Notes: a model not told the origin generated them from the letters alone. Counted from the first letter of the stretch, positions 1-6,768 are shown. The stretch: 8,186 bases of DNA from SCGC-AAA471-B05 sp032249055 (GCA_032249055.1 JAVVGP010000037.1:1-8186); one strand, 5' to 3'. Numbers and translations: made by a program.

Positions 1-757
1 TGGAAAGGCATGGTATAGTACACAATTGAAACAGTACATAAAAGAGGAAATAAATGGAACTATCACAACTATACAGGATGGTACAAAGCAAATTACAAGA
101 GAAACTTATTCTGCGAATCTTAATAATTATAATGTTGCCCAACTTACTACGTCACCAACAACTACTACAACAACATCTCCAACAATAACGTTTGCAACAT
201 CTCCAACTTCTCCCACAACTATTCCAACATCACCAACAACATCTCCTACGTCACCCTTTACTTTTTCACCTACAGGTGCTAAAACTACATCCCCAACAAC
301 TAGTCCGCCTCCTAGCCCTCCGCCCCAACAATCACCTCCATTAATTACCACAGGCGAGCCTAGCTTTTTCGGCTTACCTATGACCAATTTTATCTTATTA
401 ATTGCGGGTATAATAGCTGCGATAGCTATAGTTAGCTTGCTATTTTTAAGAAAGCGTAAAGGTCCTCCTCCGCAGGTAATATATCCAACCCAACCCCCTC
501 CACCTCCGCAACCTCCTTATCAGCCCCAACAACAAGTAACCTATCAACCTCAGCAACCTCCTCCTCAACAGGTAACTTATCCAACTCAGCCACCTCCAAG
601 CATTCCTGCACAACCTCAACCACCGCCGCAACAACAGCAAGCAACCTATCAACCTCCACAGCAAGTTCCAACAACAAAGATATGCCCATATTGTAATTCA
701 ATAATACCATTTGAAGCAAAATTCTGCGCTGTTTGTGGAAATCCCCAACCAAGCTAA
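1..757 (+). CDS. Partial surface protein: Thr/Pro stalk, one TM helix, Pro/Gln-rich cytoplasmic tail, C-terminal zinc ribbon
   Basis: The gene is cut at its 5' end. The reading frame is open from base 2 with no stop, so the TTG at 26 is probably not the true start. Counting from that TTG, residues 1-40 look like the end of an extracellular domain. Residues 41-105 are a Thr/Ser/Pro stalk of the kind that is often O-glycosylated. Residues 117-141 form one strong hydrophobic helix, followed by a basic RKRKG stop-transfer patch. Residues 147-216 are Pro/Gln/Tyr low-complexity sequence. Residues 220-237 are a zinc ribbon (C220-x2-C223-x10-C234-x2-C237). The basic patch puts the tail and ribbon in the cytoplasm and the stalk outside. 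The role is unknown: the layout suggests a sensor or anchor that binds a partner inside the cell, and the missing N-terminal domain would decide. The tandem Pro/Thr/Gln codons make this stretch richer in C than its neighbours. A T-rich tract follows the stop. Confidence 0.85.
   Translation, partial: GKAWYSTQLKQYIKEEINGTITTIQDGTKQITRETYSANLNNYNVAQLTTSPTTTTTTSPTITFATSPTSPTTIPTSPTTSPTSPFTFSPTGAKTTSPTTSPPPSPPPQQSPPLITTGEPSFFGLPMTNFILLIAGIIAAIAIVSLLFLRKRKGPPPQVIYPTQPPPPPQPPYQPQQQVTYQPQQPPPQQVTYPTQPPPSIPAQPQPPPQQQQATYQPPQQVPTTKICPYCNSIIPFEAKFCAVCGNPQPS
146..340 (+). repeat. Low-complexity Thr/Ser/Pro coding repeat (extracellular stalk)
   Basis: Irregular repeats of ACA/ACT/TCT/TCA/CCA codons encode runs such as TTSP, TSPTTIP and TSPTTSP, ending in Pro-rich sequence. 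This is a degenerate protein-level repeat just outside the membrane helix, likely to vary in length between strains by slippage. It is not a mobile or CRISPR repeat. Confidence 0.7.
464..667 (+). repeat. Low-complexity Pro/Gln/Tyr coding repeat (cytoplasmic linker)
   Basis: Related units of the form (V/A)TYQPQQ or VTYPTQPPP recur about five times between the membrane helix and the zinc ribbon. The units are imperfect, use mixed CAA/CAG and CCA/CCT/CCG codons, and keep the reading frame, which suggests that the amino-acid composition is under selection. A flexible spacer or protein-binding tail is likely. Confidence 0.65.
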
Positions 758-782
758 TTTTTATATTTAATTAATTTTTTTA
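758..782 (+). terminator. T-rich archaeal-type terminator after the surface protein gene
   Basis: A T5 run (758-762) directly after the stop codon and a T7 run (775-781) lie in an A/T-only stretch. There is no stable hairpin, which fits archaeal termination at oligo-T tracts. The assignment is by position and composition only. Confidence 0.4.
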
Positions 783-823
783 TAATTCTAATAATTTATC
801 ATAGTATTTAATATGTTGACTTC

Positions 824-866
824 ATATCTATCTTAAAGAACGAGCCTCTAGGTATTTTATAGATAT
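824..866. promoter_or_regulatory. 8-bp inverted repeat upstream of the lyase-like gene (possible operator)
   Basis: ATATCTAT at 824-831 and ATAGATAT at 859-866 are perfect inverted copies separated by 27 bases. The right arm overlaps a TATA-like TTTTATAG (855-862), which would place a transcription start near 885, about 15 bases before the lyase-like gene. Dyads of this length arise by chance fairly easily in DNA this A/T rich, so both the operator and this TATA assignment are tentative. An alternative TATA-like element (ATTAAAAG, 871-878) would suit a leaderless transcript. Confidence 0.2.
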
Positions 867-899
867 CAAAATTAAAAGATTAAAATTATTTTATAATGT

Positions 900-2270
900 A
901 TGGAAGAAGTTTTTAATTATTTAAGAAAAATTTTTAAGCCATATAGTAACTTGCCAATTTTTAATGAGTTACCAAAAGAAGGAATTCCTAAGCAAGAAAT
1001 TCTTGAATTGTTAAGTAAAATCTTAAATGAAGAAAATTATAAATGGGAAAAAGGCTTTGTATCAGGTGCAGTTTATCATGGAGGAAAAGATCACATTGAT
1101 TTTTTGAATAATGTTTATGCAATAAGTTCTCAAGTAAATCCCTTGCATCCTGATATCTGGCCAAGTGTTTTGAAAATTGAAAGAGAAATAATAGAAATTG
1201 TCTCAAAAATTCTTCATGGTAACGAAGCAGTATCTGGTTCAGTAACTTCAGGTGGAACTGAAAGCATATTATTGGCGATGAAAGCATATAGAGATTGGGC
1301 AAGAAAAGTGAAAGGAATCTATGAACCTGAAATAATATTACCTACCTCCGCACATGTAGCTTTCGATAAAGCAGCAAATTATTTTAACATAAAAATTAAA
1401 TATGTAAATTTAAACGAGAATTTTGAAGCAAAAATAGAGGAAATAAAAGAAGCAATTAATAAAAATACCATAGCAATTGTAGCTTCAGCCCCATGTTTTC
1501 CTTTTGGAACGATCGATCCAATTGAAGAAATTTCTGAAATAGCGCTAGATAAAAATATACCTTTTCATGTTGATGCTTGTTTAGGAGGCTTTATCTTACC
1601 TTGGGCTAAAAAATTAGGTTATAAAGTAGGAAAATTTGATTTTGAGCTTGAAGGTGTTACTTCGATATCCGTAGATCTTCATAAATATGGATATAGTCCA
1701 AAAGGCTGTTCTTTAATTCTTTATAGAAATCCAGAATTTTGGAAGTATCAATTTTATATAAATACAAAATGGTCAGGAGGAATTTATTTTTCTACAACAC
1801 TTGCAGGAAGCAGAGCAGGTGCATTAATGATAGCAGCATGGGCAACGTTACTTTATTTAGGTGAAAATGGTTACCTAAAATGTACTAAACAAATTTTAGA
1901 AGTAGCTGATTACATAAAATCTGAATTAACAAAAATTCAAGATTTGAAGATATTAGGAAATCCACTTTGGATAATCGCTGTAACATCTGAAAGATTTAAT
2001 ATTTACGAAATAGTTGAAAACATGACTAAGTTAGGTTGGAATTTAAATGTTCTTATGGATCCTCCAGCTTTTCATATAGCGATCACACTTAGACATGATT
2101 TAATAGTAGCTAAGAAATTTATTGAAGATTTAAAATTAGCTATTAGCGAATCTGGAAAAGCAAAAGCTGAAGGTTTGGCTCCTATCTATGGCATGATGGC
2201 TTCTTTACCTAAAGAAGATTCTGATGAAATAGTTTCGTATTTAATACAATGGCTCTACAAGGATCCTTGA
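900..2270 (+). CDS. Sphingosine-1-phosphate-lyase-like PLP enzyme (group II decarboxylase fold)
   Basis: This is a soluble fold-type I PLP enzyme of 456 residues. The motifs follow sphingosine-1-phosphate lyase closely: SGAVYHGG (55-62), NPLHPDIWP (80-88), SGGTES (117-122), HVAFDKAANYF (152-162, with H152 expected to stack on PLP), HVDACLGGF (223-231, with D225 pairing with the pyridine N), SVDLHKYGYSPKG (257-269, Schiff-base K262), WSGGIYFSTTLAGSR (291-305) and IYGM (429-432). K268, six residues after the PLP lysine, matches a second lysine I recall as important in bacterial S1P lyase. The N-terminal membrane anchor of eukaryotic lyases is absent, as in bacterial forms. Known relatives cleave a 2-amino-3-hydroxy-1-phosphate into phosphoethanolamine and an aldehyde. 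Archaea are not known to make sphingolipids, so the true substrate is uncertain and a decarboxylase role is possible. It overlaps the downstream kinase by 22 bases. The ATG at 900 is the natural start. Confidence 0.9.
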   Translation: MEEVFNYLRKIFKPYSNLPIFNELPKEGIPKQEILELLSKILNEENYKWEKGFVSGAVYHGGKDHIDFLNNVYAISSQVNPLHPDIWPSVLKIEREIIEIVSKILHGNEAVSGSVTSGGTESILLAMKAYRDWARKVKGIYEPEIILPTSAHVAFDKAANYFNIKIKYVNLNENFEAKIEEIKEAINKNTIAIVASAPCFPFGTIDPIEEISEIALDKNIPFHVDACLGGFILPWAKKLGYKVGKFDFELEGVTSISVDLHKYGYSPKGCSLILYRNPEFWKYQFYINTKWSGGIYFSTTLAGSRAGALMIAAWATLLYLGENGYLKCTKQILEVADYIKSELTKIQDLKILGNPLWIIAVTSERFNIYEIVENMTKLGWNLNVLMDPPAFHIAITLRHDLIVAKKFIEDLKLAISESGKAKAEGLAPIYGMMASLPKEDSDEIVSYLIQWLYKDP

Positions 2271-3826
2271 AAGAACCTTTGTTTCTAGGAATAGATCTAG
2301 GTACCAGTGCTTGCAAAGTATCAGTTATAAATAAAAAAGGTAATATTGTTGCTTATGCTAGCGAAAAGTATCCTTTATACATTTTAGAAGGTGGAGGAGC
2401 TGAACAAAATCCTAAAGAATGGTGGAATGCTATTGTTAAAGCTATATCTCGAATAAATGAATCCATTGATGTCAATTCGATAAAAGCTATTGGTATAACT
2501 GGTCAATGGTCAGGTACAGTAGCTATTGATATTAATGGTGAACCGCTGATGAATGCAATAATTTGGCTTGATTCAAGAGGTGAAAAATATATTAAAAATT
2601 TGATCAAAGGAATTTTTAATTTTTCAGGTTATGATATATTTAAGTTAATAAATTGGATAAGAAAAACTGGTGGAGCTCCTTCAAAATCAGGAAAGGATTC
2701 TTTAGCACATATTTTATTTATAAAAAATGAAAGACCAGAAATTTATCAGCAAACATTTAAGTTTTTAGAACCTATTAGCTATATTAATTTTAAACTTACT
2801 AATAGATTGGTTTCTTCCTATGATATAATGATCACTCATTGGATAACAGATAATAGAAATATAAGGAATATAAAATATGATGAAAAACTTATAAAAATTG
2901 CAGGTATTAATAAAGAAAAATTACCAGAGCTTTCAAAACCTTACGAAATTATCGGAAAATTAACACGTGAAAGTGCTTCTGAACTTGGTCTTTTAGAAAA
3001 TATTCCTGTAATTGCAGGCGGTGGTGATATTCAAACTTCTTTAATAGGTACTGGCTGTATTGAGGATTATGAAACTCTTATTTATATAGGAACATCATCA
3101 TGGGTTACAGCTCATGTATCCTTTAAAAAGACAGATGTGTTCAACAACATTGCTTCATTACCTTCAGCTTTACCAAATAAATATTTCATAGCTGCTGAGC
3201 AAGAATGTGCAGGTAAATGCTTAGAGTTCATTTCTGAATGCTTTAACATTAGACTTGAAGAAATGGATAATTATGCTAAAAACTCTACGATTGGAAGCAA
3301 TGGTATAATTTTTACCCCTTGGTTATATGGTGAAAGAGCTCCTGTTGAAGATAGATATTTAAGAGGAATAATTTTTAATTTATCATTGAATTCTAATAAA
3401 TCAGACATTGTACATTCGGTATTTGAAGGTATATCCTTAAACATTAGATGGATTTTCGATCCTGTTCAAAAGTTAATGAAAAAGAAAATTGAAAAGATAA
3501 AATTAGCAGGTGGATGTGCCCGTTCAGATTTGCTTCCTGCAATTTTAGCTAATGTTTTAAATGTTGAAGTAAATGTTGTTGAAGATCCAGTTTTTGTTAA
3601 CTCAAAAGGTATCGCTATGCTAGCAGCCTATAGTGTGGGAGAAATCGAATTAAAAGATATACCAAAATTGATCCGAATATCAAAACAATATAAACCTACT
3701 GATGTTTCAAAAAAATATGACAATATTTTTAGTTATTACTTAAAAATATATAAAAATAATAAGAAAATATTCAAAGAGATCAATCTAAGATATTTATATA
3801 AAAATAAAAATACCATTATAACATGA
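2249..3826 (+). CDS. FGGY-family carbohydrate kinase (xylulokinase-like, substrate unknown)
   Basis: A 525-residue ATP-dependent sugar/polyol kinase with two actin-like lobes. The N-terminal phosphate-binding loop is GIDLGTS (14-20), followed by a GAEQNPKEWW segment (50-59) typical of xylulokinase-like members. The likely catalytic Asp is D260 in GGGD. IGTSSW (280-285) and GSNGIIFTPWLYGER (349-363) match the second family signature, and GGCARSDLLPAILANVL (421-437) is the adenine-side motif. The family phosphorylates hydroxyls of glycerol, ketopentoses and other polyols, and the sequence does not fix which. The C-terminal 35 residues are Lys/Asn/Tyr-rich and look like a non-conserved tail. The ATG at 2249 lies inside the lyase-like gene. 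A TTG at 2267 overlapping its TGA is a real alternative, since it would leave only the usual few residues before the nucleotide loop. It also overlaps the next gene (ATGA), so the three genes are probably one operon. Confidence 0.88.
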   Translation: MALQGSLKEPLFLGIDLGTSACKVSVINKKGNIVAYASEKYPLYILEGGGAEQNPKEWWNAIVKAISRINESIDVNSIKAIGITGQWSGTVAIDINGEPLMNAIIWLDSRGEKYIKNLIKGIFNFSGYDIFKLINWIRKTGGAPSKSGKDSLAHILFIKNERPEIYQQTFKFLEPISYINFKLTNRLVSSYDIMITHWITDNRNIRNIKYDEKLIKIAGINKEKLPELSKPYEIIGKLTRESASELGLLENIPVIAGGGDIQTSLIGTGCIEDYETLIYIGTSSWVTAHVSFKKTDVFNNIASLPSALPNKYFIAAEQECAGKCLEFISECFNIRLEEMDNYAKNSTIGSNGIIFTPWLYGERAPVEDRYLRGIIFNLSLNSNKSDIVHSVFEGISLNIRWIFDPVQKLMKKKIEKIKLAGGCARSDLLPAILANVLNVEVNVVEDPVFVNSKGIAMLAAYSVGEIELKDIPKLIRISKQYKPTDVSKKYDNIFSYYLKIYKNNKKIFKEINLRYLYKNKNTIIT

Positions 3827-5058
3827 TGACCACTCATTCATTTCATTATATGAATGAAGAAAAATTCACTAATGCGGTAAAAATCCAGAGCAAGAACATA
3901 GCTAAAATTGTTCTAGGAATAATTTTCACTTTTCTTTGTTCACTTACCTTAGGAAATACACCATATGCCTTTGCTGGATATGGATTATCAGCATTTACTC
4001 TTTTTTTAATTGGTTATATATTCTCTAGAAGAGAAGCAATTATAGCTTATATAATCGGGTTGGTTTTTGCTACTTTATTACTCTTATATACAGCTAGCAT
4101 TTTTCTGCTTGTAGCTATTGCCTTTGTAATAGTTAGGAGTTTACAAATGTTATTACTTGTTTACTTAAAAAATAAATATGGTCTTCTTTCTTCCACACTT
4201 ATCACTGTGTTCTTTGGTTCATTTGCAGCTACATTATTAGGAATTGGTTATTATGGAGAAGGAGCATTATCAACTGCTCTGTCATTTTATGATATAATTT
4301 ATTCTATTCCAGCTTTTTTAGCATATAGATTTACTAAGTTTCCCAGTCAGCATAATGTTTTAGGCATTCTTTCTTCAATTTTATTAACTTTTTTGCTTTT
4401 CTTTTCAATAAGTACTTTTTTTGTAATTTCATCATTTATATTAGCTTTAATCTCTTTTTTAATTCTATTATTTATAATATCTACAAAAATAATACAAGCC
4501 ACGAAAAGAATTAATATAATAATTACTTCTGTTTTAATAATTCTGCTTATTGGATACATAACTTTCTTTTTTACATCTAGCTCAAATTATATTCTTAGGG
4601 CAACCTATTACCCATTATATCCAGATTCTTTATCGATGACGCAGTGGTATCAAAAGAAATCTAATCCTGAATGTCAACAGGGAAATTTAGCTGGTGATTG
4701 GACGGAGGAAGGAGGAGTTTGGGGTCCTCAGAGACTTCGTGTATTAGATACATGTGTGACGGTCACTGGAACGATTGTTGGGCTACTACCACAAAAAGGC
4801 CCAGCAACAGATAATGATTATATAATAGAAATTAAGCTTGATCCTCAATATCAATATATTTTATCCATAGGAAGCTATTGGTTCAAAAATGGTTATTTAC
4901 ATGTTGAAATTATTCCTAAAGATCAGCCTAAAGTATTAAGCAATTTAAATTTAGAAATAGGAATGAGAGTAAAGATAACAGGTGTTTGGGTATTGGATAC
5001 TGATCATGGATGGTGGAGTGAATTACATCCAGTTTGGAAGATAGAAGTCATTTCTTAA
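3823..5058 (+). CDS. Multi-pass membrane protein with conserved outside C-terminal (OB-like) domain
   Basis: I do not recognise a named family for the whole 411-residue protein. Residues about 27-250 hold eight or nine hydrophobic helices (roughly 27-45, 50-67, 72-90, 91-115, 122-142, 152-168, 178-200, 201-221, 230-250). Residues 255-411 are a soluble, Trp/Gly-rich domain with C284 and C311, which could form a disulfide, suggesting that it faces outside. Its pattern (CVTVTG, NDYIIEIKLDPQY, VEIIPKDQP, VKITGVWVLD, HGWWSELHPVW) is a strong block of conserved-looking beta-strand sequence. From memory it resembles a domain in secreted bacterial proteins of unknown function, probably with an OB-like fold. 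The start overlaps the kinase stop as ATGA, implying coupled translation. Starts at 3826 or 3850 are also possible. Transport, sensing and cell-envelope roles all remain open, and the link with the kinase and lyase-like genes rests on the overlap alone. Confidence 0.8.
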   Translation: MMTTHSFHYMNEEKFTNAVKIQSKNIAKIVLGIIFTFLCSLTLGNTPYAFAGYGLSAFTLFLIGYIFSRREAIIAYIIGLVFATLLLLYTASIFLLVAIAFVIVRSLQMLLLVYLKNKYGLLSSTLITVFFGSFAATLLGIGYYGEGALSTALSFYDIIYSIPAFLAYRFTKFPSQHNVLGILSSILLTFLLFFSISTFFVISSFILALISFLILLFIISTKIIQATKRINIIITSVLIILLIGYITFFFTSSSNYILRATYYPLYPDSLSMTQWYQKKSNPECQQGNLAGDWTEEGGVWGPQRLRVLDTCVTVTGTIVGLLPQKGPATDNDYIIEIKLDPQYQYILSIGSYWFKNGYLHVEIIPKDQPKVLSNLNLEIGMRVKITGVWVLDTDHGWWSELHPVWKIEVIS

Positions 5059-5121
5059 CTGATTATACAGAGTAATAAACATGTAATTTATGGTTGGTAT
5101 GTTTTAAATATTTAATATTTC

Positions 5122-6225
5122 TCAATCAAATTTCAATTCATTCCATCCTTCTTTATATTCATAAAATTTAATTCCTTTTGAATTTATAATTTTTAAGGTT
5201 TCTTTTGCATCTAAAATACCTTCAGCAGCAAAGCATCCTTTCTCATTTATTTTAATTTTAGAATAAAGTTCACAAGCTATAGCAATTGGCAAAGCAGTTA
5301 ATTTACCCATTCTATCTGCTGCAGCTAAGCAAATCTTCTCTTCTCCTTTATAAACATCGACTCTTACTGCACTACATTCAATACCTCCTGTTCTAAAAAC
5401 ATCTTCAATTTTATGAAGAAATTTTGAAAGTCTTCTTCTTTTAGATGCAGTATTTGTTAAATGCACTTTAACAAAGAATTTACCCAATTTATTTTGCCAA
5501 TCTGGTATTAATCCTCCTTTAACTTCAACTTCTTTTAATTCTTTAAGATATCTTGGTAAGGTTATTGGTTCGGGATGGCCTGTATAATAACAATAAGCTT
5601 TCTTTATAGGTTCAGGATATTCAACTTCTTCCCTTGAACTTCCTGCTTCTACCATTGTTTCTTCTCCATTTTTAAACATAGGAACTTTACCTGTTATTGC
5701 ATAAAGCAAATGCATTATAACAGCTAATCCTTTGCTATCTGCTGCTGAACCTACCCAGAAAATTCTTATTTTATTTGCTCCTTCTAAAATATCATAAGCA
5801 TATTTAGCTAACAAATTGCTTAATCCAGGAGTCCAACCTATTCCAGTTATAATAGTTATATTCCTTTTCTTTGCTTCTAAATCAAATTCTAAAATTCTTT
5901 TAGTAGCATCATGATCATCGCAAATATCAAATAAACTAACCTTTGCTTCTAAAGCTGCTTTTGCAACAATTGGTCCAAATTCATAAAATGGTCCTAAAGT
6001 ACTAGCTATTAGATCATAATTTTTTATTTTTTGAACTAGTTCATCATGATTTTTAGCATCGATAAAAACATATTTACACTTTTCGCCAAGTTCTTTAGCT
6101 AATTTTTCACCTCTAATTTTATTCAAATCACCTATATGAACTTCATCAATTTCCTTGCTTTCTGTTAAAAATTTAGCAACGTTGCTACCCATATCTCCTG
6201 CTCCACCTAAAACAAGAACTTTCAT
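5122..6225 (-). CDS. Saccharopine dehydrogenase family NAD(P)-dependent oxidoreductase
   Basis: A 367-residue protein with an N-terminal Rossmann fold: GGAGDMG (7-13) is the dinucleotide-binding loop, and D33 at the end of the second strand suggests a preference for NAD. STLGPFYEFG (75-84) and the DICDD (100-104) to GIGWTPGLSN (128-137) stretch are typical of saccharopine-dehydrogenase-like and related reductases. The C-terminal part (about 138-345) is the substrate domain, ending with GCFAAEGILDA (330-340). True saccharopine reductases act in lysine metabolism, but many archaeal relatives have no known substrate and nothing nearby points to lysine synthesis. It could equally act on another imine or amino-acid adduct, as carboxynorspermidine dehydrogenase does. 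It is a single gene, convergent with the membrane-protein operon (63-base gap) and divergent from the thioesterase. The ATG start fits the beginning of the first beta strand exactly. Confidence 0.82.
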   Translation of the reverse strand: MKVLVLGGAGDMGSNVAKFLTESKEIDEVHIGDLNKIRGEKLAKELGEKCKYVFIDAKNHDELVQKIKNYDLIASTLGPFYEFGPIVAKAALEAKVSLFDICDDHDATKRILEFDLEAKKRNITIITGIGWTPGLSNLLAKYAYDILEGANKIRIFWVGSAADSKGLAVIMHLLYAITGKVPMFKNGEETMVEAGSSREEVEYPEPIKKAYCYYTGHPEPITLPRYLKELKEVEVKGGLIPDWQNKLGKFFVKVHLTNTASKRRRLSKFLHKIEDVFRTGGIECSAVRVDVYKGEEKICLAAADRMGKLTALPIAIACELYSKIKINEKGCFAAEGILDAKETLKIINSKGIKFYEYKEGWNELKFD

Positions 6226-6245
6226 AAATATTATTCTTTTTTAAA

Positions 6246-6260
6246 AGATATAACTTTAAA
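6246..6260 (-). promoter_or_regulatory. Putative TATA region of the saccharopine-dehydrogenase-like gene
   Basis: Read on the minus strand this is TTTAAAGTTATATCT. Its TTATAT core lies 23-28 bases upstream of the start codon (leaderless case). The TTTAAA lies 30-35 bases upstream and would give a leader of a few bases. The A/T-rich background makes the exact box uncertain. Confidence 0.3.
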
Positions 6261-6335
6261 GAATCAAGATTTCATTAATTTTGAAATGTAAGAATTAAAA
6301 ATTTAATTAAAGACTTTTTAGTTAAGAATAAATTA

Positions 6336-6344
6336 TTTAAATTT
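6336..6344 (+). promoter_or_regulatory. Putative TATA box of the thioesterase gene
   Basis: TTTAAATTT lies 20-28 bases before the ATG at 6364, the spacing expected for a leaderless archaeal transcript. No ribosome-binding site is present between the box and the ATG, which fits the same reading. Confidence 0.42.
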
Positions 6345-6363
6345 ACTTTTTATTATTTCTTAT

Positions 6364-6768
6364 ATGCATTTTGAACATATTTTTCCAGTTGAATGGGTTG
6401 ATACAGATGCTCTAGGAATTGTGCATTTTTCAAACTATTTTAGATATTTCGAAAAAGCAGAATGTGAGCTTTTAAGAAAAATTGGATTAAGCTATGACTA
6501 TATAAATTCGCAAGGAATAGCAATTCCAAGAGTAGAAGCTTTTTGTAAATATTTAAAACCACTTAGATTTGGAGACATCGTTAAAGTATCTTTAAATATT
6601 TCTGAAATAGGAAATAAGCATTTAAAATATAACTTTGAAATCTTTGCTGAAAACAGAAAAGAAAAAGTTGCTGAAGGATATGTTGTTATAGTAACTATAG
6701 ATATGAAGACTTTTAAAGCTGTAAATATTCCTCCTTTTATAATAGAAAAGTTGCAAAAATTAGCTTAA
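6364..6768 (+). CDS. Hotdog-fold acyl-CoA thioesterase, YbgC/4HBT family
   Basis: A 134-residue protein, the full length of a single hotdog domain. The family signature is at residues 9-30: VEWVDTDALG, then HFSNYFRYFE. By alignment with 4-hydroxybenzoyl-CoA thioesterase, D15 (second Asp of DTD) is the likely catalytic carboxylate, with the following helix binding the thioester. Residues 62-75 (KYLKPLRFGDIV) match the conserved beta-strand region. The enzyme should hydrolyse an acyl- or aryl-CoA thioester in the cytosol as a homo-oligomer, and the acyl group cannot be read from the sequence. The gene ends in a 4-base convergent overlap with a UbiE-like methyltransferase. Since a hotdog thioesterase (DHNA-CoA hydrolase) and a UbiE/MenG methyltransferase both serve menaquinone synthesis, that role is possible but unproven. 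The ATG start sits directly behind a well-placed TATA box. Confidence 0.9.
   Translation: MHFEHIFPVEWVDTDALGIVHFSNYFRYFEKAECELLRKIGLSYDYINSQGIAIPRVEAFCKYLKPLRFGDIVKVSLNISEIGNKHLKYNFEIFAENRKEKVAEGYVVIVTIDMKTFKAVNIPPFIIEKLQKLA

Noticed and set aside
684..737. Zinc ribbon as a separate small ribosomal-type protein
   Set aside because: It is in frame with the upstream helix and linker and has no start codon or promoter of its own.
127..752. Open frames on the minus strand opposite the surface protein gene (127-387, 432-752, 446-664)
   Set aside because: They are antisense to Thr/Pro/Gln codon repeats and translate as Val/Gly- or Leu/Val/Glu/Arg-rich low-complexity sequence. They have no domain and no promoter.
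988..1302. Minus-strand open frame inside the lyase-like gene
   Set aside because: It lies within a strongly conserved enzyme gene, has no recognisable motif, and looks like chance readthrough of the complementary strand.
900..2270. Assignment as MfnA (archaeal tyrosine/aspartate decarboxylase) or glutamate decarboxylase
   Set aside because: The HVDACLGGF, HKYGYSPKG and GGIYFSTTLAGSR segments follow S1P lyase rather than the motif forms I recall for MfnA, though the catalytic outcome remains open.
4347..4559. Minus-strand open frame inside the membrane protein gene
   Set aside because: It is opposite hydrophobic-helix codons and gives an Ile/Lys-rich product, as expected from the complement of such codons.
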